Positions 26,168 to 38,267 of a stretch of 64,000 nt of DNA are shown in pieces. Source of the DNA: Loxodes magnus (Eukaryota > Ciliophora > Karyorelictea > Loxodida > Loxodidae); the NCBI GenBank assembly GCA_946699065.1, contig CAMPDV010000200.1, forward strand, positions 124,001 to 188,000, written 5' to 3'. The position numbers and the translations under genes were made by a program. Numbering within the stretch: the stretch's first letter is position 1; each line of letters begins with the position of its first letter. The notes under the pieces were generated by a model. The model searched no databases and was not told where the DNA came from. It saw only the letters and a program-made list of their open reading frames with translations.

Positions 26168-28450
26168 TCAGTACTCAAAGCTGATGTTTTCATTTGAAGC
26201 CCGAGTTGCATAATAAATGGATCTATTAAGCTTCATGCCCATTTTCTTTTCAACTGCACGTTTTGTTAGATCATGCCTGGTAATAATACCAACAACATCT
26301 CCATTTTTATTTATAATCGGTAGAGACCTTAAACCAGTAGTTCTAAACAGAGTATAAGCTTTAGCTAGACCTGTAATTTCGAAGACTGCTAAAGCTGACT
26401 AATCTGTATCGTTCTTCAGATTAATCGAGCACTCCATATCTTCAATTGTCAAGTTTAAATCTTCTAAAGTTGGAAAAAGAGGATAAATATGAGCTATTTC
26501 TGATCAGCTAAGGGTGTTTTATTCCTTTTCAATAAACTATTTCTTTTATAAAATAAGGATGAGTTAATATCGTCGTATCATACCTATGAACTTAGTGCTT
26601 TCTTCTATTACTGGAAAGCAGTTATGGGAGTAATTTGTAAGAATCTACATTAGATTCTAAACTCTAATGATCATTGGAAGTGTGATTACAGGAGAGGCCA
26701 TTATATCTCTTACTTCTACTAATTAATACTCTCTAGGCTCTAAGTGATCTAAAAAAGGGTAGCCTTTTAAAGGGATTAATGTTTCATACAATCCCTTATT
26801 GAAAAGGTTTCCCACCTATCTAGCTGCTATTAAAGTTAGCATAATAGGTAGGCCATATTGTATATTACCAGTTGCTTCAATGAGCATTACAGTCAAACTT
26901 ATAGTGTTTCTGGACATACCACCAAGAAGAGCAGTTGCTCCTATTAGAGCATAAACTCCTCTTTCTAAATTTTTATTAAATATCCCATCTAGAAATTTTC
27001 CAACCATCCTGCCAAAAGCCGCTCCAGCATATAAATTTGGAACAAAAAGACCACCTGGAACACCAATACCACTGGTTCAGCAAGCAAGAGCATAATAAAC
27101 ACCAAAAAAGCTAATAAGACTGGAATATGGATAGTCTCACATTGTGTCGCATTATTCTGGACTCTTATGATGAAAAAGTGATTTGATTCCATCTTCACTA
27201 GTATCGAAGAAAAGATTTGCCGTAGGACTAAAGTAACCATCTTTACAGTAGAACTAAATCTATTCTCCTACATCATCATAGCATTCTTCCTATCTTTTCT
27301 TATCCTTTTCATCTTCTTTATAATACTTTTCAGTGCACTCATCTATATAATAAGGTATAATGAAACTTAGAGAGGAAACTACTAAAGCTACAAAAATAAC
27401 CTCAAAGAAACGACGGCATTTTGTTGCTACGTATTTTTGCCTAAATCTTTGGAATAATGAGTTAGTCTTGTTGAAAATAGCTCCGAATATACCCCCACAT
27501 ACTCCAATTAAAATAAAGAAGGAAATCTCTCAAATATTGTAATTACTAACTTCATCAAAGTCACCAAAAGAAAGTAAACCAGGAGAACTTAATTTGCCTC
27601 AAGAAACTGAATCATCAATAGCTGAAATGAAGAAATTAACAGTCGTTGTTCCTATAATTGCAGCGAAAAATGTCTTTCACATAAGCTCGACGTTTAAATG
27701 AGAAACTCCCTCTTCTAATGCGAATAATACACCACCAATAGGAGCTCCAAAAGCAGTAGCAATACCAGAAGCAGCACCTGCAGCCATAAATTCAGATTTA
27801 ACTTTATCGTTCCTAAAGAGCTGAACGATAGGATTATTAAAGTCAAACATAAAAGTTTATTTAGAAACTGTACCTATTTCAGCGCCAATAGCAGAACCAA
27901 TATGAACCATTGGTCCTTCTTTACCAACAGGAAGTCCACCAGAAATACTGAAAATTAGTCCAATTGATTTGCTAATCATCGTCTTTATATTTGTAATTCC
28001 TGGTACTTAAATACCATTCAGAACACTTTTAATTTCAGGAATTCCTGAACTAGCAGACTAAGGGCAGAAAAAAGTAGTGATAATACCAGCTATTGATACT
28101 ATCGCAGTACTAGTAAGTGTGAAATACAAAAAGCAAGGAAGGAATTACCCATCAGTTTTCTCAATAATATCATCAGCTAAATTAAACTTAGTATCACTAA
28201 TAGCTCTTGACCCTAAGTCAATCAAAAACCCAACACCTCCTGTAATTAGCCCTATAAAAAAAAGTAATATCCAACTATAAAAATCCACTTTCTTTCACTA
28301 TTACGCTGTAACTTTCAAAATGTAATTAAGATAAGATCTGCTATATGTAATATTATAGTTAGTAGACTCAAAAGACTTCTTTTCTATTCATGTAGGTAAC
28401 AAATTTAAAGAAGATACACTAGTAGCTACCTATATTTGAAGATTTTCCAT
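26168..28450 (-). CDS. CLC-family chloride channel with CBS pair (760 aa)
   Basis: CLC proteins are dimeric chloride channels or chloride/proton exchangers. All selectivity motifs are present in order: SSGIPEIK (usual GSGIPE), [16 protein letters not shown] with the gating glutamate, [15 protein letters not shown], and [20 protein letters not shown] cytosolic pair of CBS domains follows ([35 protein letters not shown]). At the position aligned with the proton glutamate of exchangers such as CLC-7 (RRDTEKRDF) this protein has RNDKVKSEF, so Val. This favours a passive channel, by inference. Several internal TGA codons read as Trp (ELMWKTFF, NIWEISFF, ACWTSGIG). It is a single frame of 761 codons, with stop TGA 26170-26168 just after ISFEY. 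The cytosolic loop between membrane halves is unusually rich in Glu/Lys/Asp. Confidence 0.96.
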
Positions 28451-28676
28451 TATAATAATAAAGATTTTTTAAATGTACATTAACATTAAATCACTCTATG
28501 CTAAATATGTCAGTTAATGATTTATTTGCAACATAACATTTAATTATTACTTTTGATTTTCAGCTTTAGTTGAGTTTTATAGTTATGGCTTAGTTTGATA
28601 AAAACTAGACTGATATTTTAGCTGCTTTTATACTTAAAAATTACAATTAAACAAAAAAGTAACTCTTTTGCTGTTG

Positions 28677-29854
28677 TCAGGTATTTTGTGTTGTGCTTTG
28701 CTTTAACTTTCTTAATTTGCTACTGATGTAAATTGCGTTTCTTCTGTTTTCCCAATTCAAAGCTCGAAGTATTTTCATATTTAGATTCTTGATACAGTTT
28801 ATCTAACTAATGTCAAAGCTTCTCATTCAATAGTCTTTTTAAGCTTGATCAAGAAAGTTTAAAGAGGATGAAAAGTTGATTTTAAAGTATTCTATCAGCG
28901 CACAGGCATATCAATACCTGAGAGCATAGTTAAGGTAATTCTCAGTTGGTTTTATTGTAGTAAACAAATAAAAAATTTATCCTTTTTCTTGAATTCAACT
29001 TATACCATTCTGTACTAAGCAATGTGATATCACTTGCTCACATATCGCACCTCCACTCATTCTATTTAAATCCAAAGATTTTTATGACCATTCTTAAGAT
29101 TCTTGATACCTACCTAGATCATTAAGAATCATAGCCTTAAAAGAGTAAACCTAGTATTTCAGTAACTTGATATTATCAACATTTATATGACTAATGAATT
29201 ATAAAGCTTCTATTTTTTGGTTGTTTAAGTAAAAGCATTCTGCTAGTTAGAAATATATAAAACCTAAAGTTAACTCATTTTGGTTCTCCCTTGCCTCCAT
29301 AAACATCTACTATGCCTCTAATATTCTACCACATTTATAATACACTCTCGCTCTAATTAACTTAAGCCTATTTAGCTAAATCAAACCTTTATCAATCAAA
29401 ACTTGTATCGTCGCTATTGCTACTTCCAACTCTCCAACTCTCGCTAGTTCCAAGCTCATTTCTTGCAGATTTTAGGCAAAAGTTTGTGGATCAGATTTAA
29501 TTTTTTACAGAAGAGAGTTGAGTTAATAAAAGTCCTCTTAAGAATAGAGAAGAATAGACTTAGGTTCAAGAAAGTAATCAAGAGAGATCAAAAACTGATT
29601 TTACTACTAGACTTTGTTCTCCATTTTAATCTCTAAATACCTACTAACCACTTGGCATATGAAGTAAGGATCTTCTTTACTATGATATGATTAAATCAAA
29701 GTAACCTTTAAATATTAAGCAGGATAAGGATAGTAGAAATATTAGATTAATACTAATGTATATAACTTAACTTCTGCTTTATATTAGCAGCTTTTAAAGC
29801 ATCAAAGGAAGAGAGAAAAGTTGAAGATTTAGGTATTAAGTGAAAAATTGGCAT
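28677..29854 (-). CDS. TPR-like helical-repeat protein (about 383 aa; N-terminus tentative)
   Basis: From about residue 60 onward the frame is clearly a helical-repeat protein. Paired helices of TPR size run through ELARVGELEVAIATIQVLID, RARVYYKCGRILEAQQMFME, GFIYFQLAECFYLNNQKIEA and FKAMILNDLGRYQESQEWSQ, to a basic C-terminus and TGA 28679-28677. TPR domains are protein-interaction scaffolds. The partner is unknown, and an APC5-like or other complex subunit is only a guess. The N-terminus is in another frame beginning MPIFHLIPKSSTFLSSFDAL at 29854. A 26-nt GT..AG segment at 29680-29705 joins it in phase (384 codons). Without it the open frame extends to an ATG at 30215, but that part looks poor. 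Confidence 0.65.
29680..29705 (-). other. tentative 26-nt intron in the TPR gene
   Basis: A GT..AG segment of 26 nt. Splicing it would connect ILILLNIQ to SKEDPYFICQ in frame. It is longer than the 16-19 nt introns elsewhere in the window and rests only on frame quality, so it is tentative. Confidence 0.35.
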
Positions 29855-30215
29855 TATTGGTGTAGTTAGATTTCGTAGCTTTTCAGTTAAGCCTTAATAT
29901 ATCCACTCTTCTTACCTAAAAATCTTAAAAATCAGTCCATATTAGCTTAATAAACTGAAAGGCACACAAACTAAATATAAAGAACATTCTAGAGTTAAAA
30001 AATCTGAAAGTGATAAAGGATAGCTTTGATAAAGATAATTCCTTTCACTCTTTAAGATTACAAATCGTTTAAATTTACTATAGCCTTTATCAAATCTCTT
30101 TTACTTTAATCGAAAGAGAATAGGAAGTAAGATAAAATACAATTGCTGCTCAATAAGATAAATATTAGGCTAGTTTCTAGCAATATTTTAGTTTAGTTCA
30201 AAACTCCAATAGCAT

Positions 30216-30910
30216 CGGATTTTAGTTACTAAATAAATATATTTTTAGCAGTTTCAGTCTGAAGAATATATAATTTAATTTAATGAAGGATAATAGATGA
30301 GATACTATGATAATTAGTATTTTAATGTTTAAAATATTCATGTATATATGAAGAAAGATTGATGGAAAGTAGTTCTATATTTATCAATCAGATCTAAACT
30401 AAAGCCGTTATAAGTATCTCTGTTAAAAGAGGAGTTTCTTTTTATTTTTCATTAGTTGAGTCTTCCACTAATTTTTTACTCTTACTATTTGTATAAAAAT
30501 AGGTTAGCAATCTTAGCTAAAGATTAAAGTAAATAGATTTACTTAATGAGATTTCATGTTTAAAGCAAATGATAAAGGATCTAGCAATGATAAAGGATCT
30601 AGCAATGATGAACTAAATTAGTTTTGTTCATTACTTTTTATTAATTTTGACTTTATTCTACTATTGATAGGATAATCCTTTTAGTATTATAAAACCATAA
30701 GCTTCCAGGCTTCGATTTTTTTTCACTAATAAAGAAATTAAAGTTCCTCCTATTTGAAATTATGTGATTTCTTAATTTTTAAGAGGTATTGAAGTCTTAT
30801 TTTGTATCATAGTATAAAAAATTTCATACTAGATTCTGAGAAATATTAATTATTTTATTTTTAGGATAATCGTGCGAAATATTGAAACGAAGCTGTCGTC
30901 AATTAAAATA
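30216..30910. other. intergenic stretch with a short tandem repeat
   Basis: About 0.7 kb between two minus genes. Apart from an 18-bp unit repeated about 2.3 times near 30,570-30,610, I see nothing distinctive. Confidence 0.45.
30568..30609 (+). repeat. 18-bp tandem repeat, about 2.3 copies
   Basis: The unit AATGATAAAGGATCTAGC occurs twice in full (30568-30585 and 30586-30603), followed by a partial copy AATGAT. The copies are identical. It lies outside any gene model. Confidence 0.9.
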
Positions 30911-32219
30911 TCAGCTTATAAACACCTAAATTTACACTTTATCTGTCCTTTCAAATAACTTCTTGAGTTATATTTTGAATTAGTTTTATAATAAATCTTT
31001 GGCTGCTAAACTAAATAGTCTGAATTGCTAATGAATGTCTACTATTACATGAAAAGGTATTTTTTATATTAAGAGAGCAGGTTTCACGTTAGAAGTTGCT
31101 AAAAGCCAGATTCTCACTTAAATATCCCTTTCAATGTTGGTTCTTATTTCATAATTTACCTTTTTTGGTTTCCGTGACTCTGATTTAAGCCTTTCCCGGT
31201 TTTTTAGCTCTGTTAACTTGAATTTGAATAGTTTAACTCCATCTCCTAAAAATGAGTTTAGAACTACATATCCTTAAAATCTACCATTCTGACAACATAA
31301 CTCCAATCTCTCGTTCATTCAAGTTATTTTCACCAAATGAAATTCAAAGCTTTCTCCCTTTATCAATTTCATTCTCTTAATTCATATAAAATCCTTTAGA
31401 TCGCACTATTTTTCAAGATTCTGTACAAAGAAAAGTAATTTTATAATAAATTTTCGCTTTAAAATTAAATCCACAGTCTTAATCATTTGAAGTAACTATC
31501 TTCATTACTAGTTTGTAGCTACTTTTCTTCACTTTATTCTATCAATTCCTTTTGAAGTAAAAAGATGAAATTCTGCTTATTATTTATAAGAATTTGCCTT
31601 TATATTCAATTTATCATCCTAATTCTTCAGTACCTTTATTTTACATCCTTTTCAGTTCATACTACAAGTGAACATTCAGGATAAATATCTATCACCTACT
31701 GTTTCTATTGCTTTAGATAATGAAATTAGCTTCAAGTAATAAAGATTAATTCTATCAGATTGGTCAAAATGTTAGTTTCCGATTATTAGACTTAACTTAT
31801 AATGATGCTTTAAATATTAAAGTAGAAGCATACTTTTTGAATCTACTCTAAGTATTCTAGCTTATTGCTATTCTTATCATAGTTAACCTTTAATGAAATC
31901 TTAATTTTTCCTTCTCATTTTTAGCTTTAAAAGTCGCAAAATTTAAGTTATCATACTTAGCTATTTCTAGTATAGACTTGAAATCTTTAAGATTGGTTAC
32001 TTCAACTCTTTCATTCTACCCCTGATTGTATCTCTAACCTCTTTGAAGATTCTATAATATTTAAAGCTAAAAGTATTAAAAACTTAGACAGTGTTTAATA
32101 TAATTGATCACTGCTCTAAGTCCCTTTAATACTTTAATACCTTAAAATATAAGATTGATATAAAGAGTTTGATAATTAGTCTTGTATAGTAGAATAGAGG
32201 TATATTAATTATATTGCAT
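30911..32219 (-). CDS. hypothetical protein, exon structure unresolved (about 370-430 aa)
   Basis: I do not recognise this protein. The most continuous frame ends at TGA 30913-30911 and includes NGRFQGYVVLNSFLGDGVKL and ERLKSESRKPKKVNYEIRTN near the C-terminus, then DIHQQFRLFSLAAKDLLQNQ. An in-frame Met lies at 32014. Coding-like sequence continues upstream, and a Met at 32219 in another frame can be joined by a possible 25-nt GT..AG segment (32116-32140). In the middle (about 31,150-31,450) a different frame, including DCGFNFKAKIYYKITFLCTE and ISFGENNLNEREIG, looks as good or better, so further short introns are probable. The existence of a minus gene here is fairly likely; its exact protein is not known. 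Confidence 0.5.
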
Positions 32220-32664
32220 TGGCTAATGTATCAAATCAGGATAATTGATGAGCTTTCTATTTATTAATAAAGATATAATTTATTAAGCTTTTTGTTGAGT
32301 ATCACTATAAGAATAACTAGTAGATGTATGCTATTATTTTATATAGACTAGTAAGAAGAAAAATTGATTAGGTTGTAAGAACATTTCTTTTAGAGGCAGA
32401 AGAGATAATAGAAATTTGAATGTTTGAGCGCTAAGAAATATTTTGGGTTAAAGGTGTAAAGAGATTTAAGTTATGAGAGTTAGTTATAATACTTCTAAGT
32501 AGCTTAGAATACTATATAACGTATGATTGCTTATTAATATGAATACTCTGTTGAAGTTAATGGATTAATATCTTCATACTATAATTAAGACTTTAATTTA
32601 TGATATTATGACAATATAAAAGTTATGAGATATAAATTAAAGCAGATGTTTTAATAAGCTCATT
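32220..32664. other. AT-rich spacer (445 bp)
   Basis: It lies between two minus-strand genes. I see no gene, repeat or RNA in it. Confidence 0.5.
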
Positions 32665-35600
32665 TCATACATTTATATATTTCGCTTTTGCTAGATATCC
32701 TATTCCTATGTGTTTAGCGATCTCATTGATAATTACATTCATTTTTGAAATACTCTAAATTGAAGTTGTAAACTTGTCTTCGTTATATAGTTGTTGCATG
32801 AGCTTTATCAAACGAGGTTTATTTTAGTTACTAATCACTAAGCTTCTTGACTAAATGTTCCTTTGCTTACCAAATAATTTATTTTCTAGTTGGCAAATAG
32901 TAGCATCATTTTAATAAGGATGGGTAAGTTTAGTTTGTTGTAGAATAGTGATAGCTTTATAGGATAACACTGAGTCATCTTCATTTGCTTGCTAACCCAA
33001 CAAAACTAGCATCGTTCTGAGTAATACTATATCTTTTTACTGCTATATCATCTTTTTCGACTTAACCAATGTATTCAGCATTTTTTATCCTTCTAAGAAA
33101 CTCTGAACAGCATTCTAAGAAGGAGTAAAATCATCTAGCATATTTATTGGCTTAATCTAAATAACCAAGCCTAGCCTTTATTTTTCCTATTTATATATCT
33201 ACTTTACTTCAGTTATGTCTTCGAAATACTTCATCCCTAAAAAGTCAACAAATTTAATCAGAGGAATTCCTCCTATTTCTAGCATTTTGCCGATAATATC
33301 TTTTTTCAATTTTCCTTACATCAAGTATATTTTATATACCTAAGGATCTTAAACACCGTTAATTGCCTAAAATGACTATTGAGAGCTTCTTAAATCACCT
33401 TCTAATCTACTTGAACTTCTCTTATGACTTCATTCTTTCGTTGGAGATGTCGATCTAGGTCGGAAAGGTTAATTTCTGTCTTCTAATTTGAGTAGTTAAT
33501 TCATAAAATGATCAAGTCTACTGTTGCATCTTTTTTGTATATTGCTTTCTATATCAAATGATCGCTAAGATAACTAATTGTTTGATTCTAACTTGTAAGC
33601 TGATTTTGATCGTTTTTGTTTAGGTTTTACTAACTAGGTCTACTCTTCATTTGATGTTCTAGATTTAGATCGATCTTAAATTACATCTATGAACTTAACA
33701 TTCAGCAGTTATGGATCTTAAAGCATTTACATAACCTTACCCATATAACTTTTATCAGCCACTCCCTTTCCAACATTTACCAGACTTTATATCTTTATTA
33801 GCTTAAACCGAACATCATCAAAAGAGCTCATTTTTAGAGGGTTTCCAACTTTTCCTAATTACCTAAAAAAGTTCGTTAATTGAGGGCTTTTCTTTTGCTT
33901 GCTGTTCTCCTCAAACTTGTCTTTTGAAAAGCTTTCTTTTAAAATTACATTGTACAACAAAAAGGATGTTTAACTAGCGAAGGTTCAATCTTATTGTACT
34001 TGCATTTGGAAAATTTTAGCTTAGATATACTTTTCGCGTATTTGAGAGTAATTAAACAAAATATCTCCAGTGAATTCTATAACTAGAGTGAGAGGCTTGG
34101 TGCAGGCTAAAACAATTTTCTTATAGAAGCTTGCTTCTTTTGCTATTTTAATCTTCAATAGTCTTTATTCCTCCTATTTCTTTTTTATCTCCTCTTATCT
34201 TAGTTGATCTGCTTACCAAAATGCTAAATTCGGTAGAGTCGACATTCTTGCAGTTGCTTTGATTTTTACTTGAGAATCTAGACCACTTTTCTTCAGAATC
34301 ACCGATTTCCTTGCTTAAAGTTTTTATCTCATTTCTTAGATTTTTAGTTTTCTTTCTTTCTACTCCTTTTCTTAGAGTTTTCTTAGTAGTTCCTCTTTCC
34401 AATCTTACTGTTAACTCTTTTTCTAAATTGCGAATTTCTTGTTTCTGTTCAGAACTTTGTCTCTAAAAGTTTTATTTATCACCATTTTTTCCTTCAATAT
34501 GTCTTAGCTATTTAATTTTACGTTGTTACTAATTTTTTGGTTAGTCTTGTTCTTTTCTTTCGATATGTTCCTCTTTTTCTTTTCTTCAATTGCTTCTAAT
34601 TAAGCGTTTAACTTAGGAGTTCACAAGGGTAATCTAATTCCGTTTTCATTCTCTTCTTCTTCTTCAGCATTTATACATTCATCTTCATTATTCTAAACTT
34701 CTAGTAGTACAGGCTGTATATTTTAATTAAGAATGGACAAAGATTTATTCTTTTAATGCAGATTTTGCTTCGAACCCGATTGTTTCTTAAGAGCACTTTC
34801 CTAATTACTATTCTTTCTCTTTCCCGATTTAGCTCTCAATGATCTCCCTTTATTATTCTCTCTCTTATCTGACTAATTTTCATCAGTTCCTTTTAAATCC
34901 TAAACCTTCTTATCCCTTCAATGTAAAAACTTATTCTTGAAGTTAATAAATGGAGTGGATGATATATTTTGAATGTTAGCAGCTGAGTTCAATTTTGACT
35001 AGTTGAATAAATATTCATTAGGTTCTGTTGAAAGTGATCGAAAATAGTCTTTGTGTTCTCCTATTTTACTCTCATTAGTGTACAAATAATCTTCCTATGT
35101 TTGTGTCTGAGTTTCCATATTTTCTTTGTTATACTCTATTTATCTATCTGTACATATATAATCCAGCTTTTCATATATCTAGTTGTTGTTTTAGGATTGG
35201 AATGGCTTTTATATTTCAATGATTGATTCCAGTCCATTTTCGTTTTCCTGAGTATAAAAAATATTTTAATCTTAAAGATCTTAATCAAGCGTAACTTGAG
35301 TCTGCTGATAATCTTTAGGAGAGACTGATCTGCTTTTTACCGCCCTTAGTTTATTTGATTTCTTTTTACCCTTTTTAACTCCTTACTTTGTCTTCCTCCT
35401 TTCCTAATTTTAATTTTTGTTTTCTAATTAATTTTATAAAAGAGAGCAAGAAAATGTTTTGTTATGTCCTATTTATTTCTAGATTTAAGATTTATTATTA
35501 AGGGAGTCTTTCTGCTATCTTTCTTAATAGCCAAATGTATTTTTAAGCCTTAGCAAATCCTCTTTTTACTGTATAGTTTACTCTTGCTACAGTTAATAAA

Positions 35601-36226
35601 ACTTTTCCTATTTTTTCAGTCATTCGAGTTTCTTATTTATGCTTTCCAGGTTTAGATCCTCTGCTTCTTGCTTTTAGATTTAGCCATTTGCAGGTTGAAG
35701 TAAATCCTTCTTCTTTAATGTTTAGTAAGACGTTATAAATTTATTCATTACCATCTACCTAACTGACTCCTTATTCTAATCTTACAGATTCATTTACACT
35801 TTGCCTAGCTATTTGCTGTTATTATAGTTAATCAATTACGGTGTTAAGCTTCTATTATTTGAGAGTATTTCCGAAAGCTGTCTTTTCTTAAAATGGTCCT
35901 TTATATCCTATTTTTTTCCATCCTTGCTAGTCTTACTCTTCTCTGTACTTAACTAGGTTAGAAGATAATCAGCTATTTACTATACAACTTCTTCAGAATT
36001 TTGACTCGATTCTTAGCCCTCCTTTTCCTTCATCACTATATATAACATTATTACCATTTCCAATCCTAACTTTCAGCTCTTGCACTTACTCTTAGTTTTA
36101 GCCATCTACTAGTACATGCAAATTTTCTTACACAAACTACCATAAAGATTGTGGCAACTTAACTTGAAAATATTGAGAAACTTAAGCTTCAAGTTTGTAT
36201 AACTATCTTTCAGCCTTTTGTTCCAT
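32665..36226 (-). CDS. large charged coiled-coil protein (1180 aa)
   Basis: The family is not recognised. It starts MEQKAERQLYKLEAQVSQYF and has one 19-nt intron (36036-36054). It then holds a single frame to TGA 32667-32665, 1181 codons in total. Residues about 60-520 are hydrophilic and Gln/Lys/Ser/Asn-rich, probably disordered, with basic patches (KTKQGVKKGKKKSNKL). A long predicted coiled coil follows (DWKEELLRKLQEKEQKERKL; EEIKKKQEEQRLLKIKIA). A compact globular-looking region comes next (KPLTLVIEFTGDILFNYSQI), then a Ser/Arg-rich linker (RSKSRTSNEEQ, RPRSTSPTKE) with many potential phosphosites. An alpha-helical C-terminal region closes the protein (EIGGIPLIKFVDFLGMKYFE). This is a scaffold-like architecture, as in many ciliate cytoskeletal proteins, but the function is unknown. 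Confidence 0.8.
36036..36054 (-). other. 19-nt intron
   Basis: The minus-strand sequence is GTAATAATGTTATATATAG. Its removal joins KVRIGN to VMKEKEGQESSQNSEEVVQQ and puts about 1,100 downstream codons in one frame, ending at TGA. Confidence 0.85.
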
Positions 36227-36870
36227 TTTATAAAAACGATTACACATTAGAAGAAAAATAATACATTTTAACTGTAATCAAAAGAGAAGAAACAGTGATA
36301 CTGATTTTATATGCCACTAGCTAATGTAGAGCTGTATTTATATTACAGTTGCTTAGTGAGTATGTGAAGAGAACGAGCTAAGAGGTATTAGCTGATATAC
36401 TTACGATAAATATAAGCTCATGTGATCTAGACTCACCTACTGCTTAGGATTTATAGAATTCTAATTAGGAATCAATTTTCAATTATTGCTTAGATTCCAA
36501 TTTCCATGGGAAATAGATTCAATAATCTCCTCATCTCATATATGGAGATTTTTCAAAGTTTAAATACTCACTGCCTTAATATAAAATGATACACTACTTC
36601 ATATATTACAATAATCAAGCCTTAAGCAAGGATGATATCACTTAAATTAGACAGGCATAATGATCTCAAATATATTAATCTACTACATTAAGTATAACTG
36701 ATTATTACAGTCTACCATTCTTTTTTTTGACTATTCAATATATATGAAACTAGCAGTATATATTGGTATTATTTACATTAAGAGCTTCCTCTAATTTCTT
36801 ATTAACTCAAGTTAAAAGTATTATGGTTTATGGATGCTTAAATAGTTGACTAGAAAGGTTAAATTTAATT

Positions 36871-38040
36871 TTAAAAGCCTTTGCTTTGAATTATAGATTG
36901 TGGTTTTATACAAGCATGTCTAAACTGTTTAGTTTTTAGCTTTAATTTCCCTTTTTTATTGATTAAATGACTTATAAATTTCTCAATTCATAACTTGAGA
37001 GAATTCAAGATCGACTAACTACCCATTAATATTTACTCCTTCACAATTTTACTATAAACCTCTTAATCATACAACAAATACTATTTCAATAAATCAAAAG
37101 TCCTATTTACTAGCCTCAGTATACATAGCAATAGATTACAAAAATATGATATAATATAAGCTTGAAATGCATTATTAATATCTCCTCTTATTAGCTATTT
37201 TTTATTAACTAGTTAACATTTTTTTAATGACTGCTTACTTACTAACTTTCTTTGCTATATTAGAATATCTCTTTTGCATACCTATTTTCTTACTTTATGT
37301 TTGATTATTCACTTTCATATCACAAACTTATGTATTCAATTTTTTAAATTTCAGCTATATTTTTAAATAAAGGCTTGTTTATATCTGTATTCTGAAATTG
37401 AAAACTATTTAAGACTGAATTTTTATTAGTTAGAATATCAAAAAAATCCTTAAACTGCCAAAGTGAAAAAGTTACTTATTTGTGGCCTTTATATTTCCTT
37501 TTCCAATCCTTTATATTTTTTTTACCTCTACATATTCACTAAGCACCCTTCTTTACTTCTAATTAGACTATTATATAGAAGAAGCATCAATTACTTTCCA
37601 ACATTTTGGATTCAATAGTTAGTGACATTAGCAGAATCTAAAGCAAGTCTTAACCTATTTACTTATAGCTTAAGCTTAAAATTAATTCTTCTTACCACTT
37701 ACCACTTAATCTTCCTTCTTACCAGCTTTAGTTCTGAAATTTTATCAGCTAGTCTTTACTCTTATTGCTCTACAAGCTGAATATTAAAGATATTACTTCA
37801 GTTTATTATAAAAAGCCAAATATAGATTAAAGCCAAGTTTATAGTGATTTGGCAAGGAAATCTTTCTATTTTCTTACTAATGATACTTTAATAATCTAAA
37901 GCTAAACGTTAGTAACTAGAGACTGCTTACTCCCCGTTTTTAGTTCCTAATTTTAATGTTTTGATTATTCCTATATTTTCATACTAAAAGCCATATATCA
38001 AGTTTATTGACGATAGTAAGATTGATAATCTTAAAAGCAT
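36871..38040 (-). CDS. possible hypothetical basic protein (389 aa), weak
   Basis: This frame begins with ATG 38040 (MLLRLSILLSSINLIYGFQY, which could be a signal peptide) and stays coherent to TAA 36873-36871, after which composition turns noncoding-like. It is rich in Lys, Arg, Leu and Gln with few acidic residues, for example RRKIKWQVVRRINFKLKLQV and LRLALDSANVTNYWIQNVGK. No in-frame TGA follows for about 300 nt. An alternative Met lies at 38082. No domain is recognised. The frame could be chance, since open frames are cheap in this code. Confidence 0.35.
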
Positions 38041-38267
38041 TTATTGTCTTATTTTTGTTATCAGCTAACATATAATCGACATCCTAGACTTCACTTCTTT
38101 GTGTAATTCATATCGTTAAAGAAAAAATGAAACAGTATAAAAAGGAGTGCTTAATGGGATATTAGATGTATGATGATGTTGTTTGAAGTGTTATATATGT
38201 ATAGGTGACTTTCAAAGATAAGCATTAAGCGTATTTATATTAAAATGATAATGTAAATTTAAGTATT

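Noticed and set aside
29855-30215. Longer N-terminus of the TPR gene starting at 30215
   Set aside because: The frame is open only because all stop codons are sense. Its composition is noncoding-like and another frame from 29854 gives a better N-terminus.
34148-34402. Minus-strand charged ORF (84 codons)
   Set aside because: It is an alternative frame inside the large coiled-coil gene. The gene's own frame continues without a break through this part and gives a better coiled coil and downstream region.
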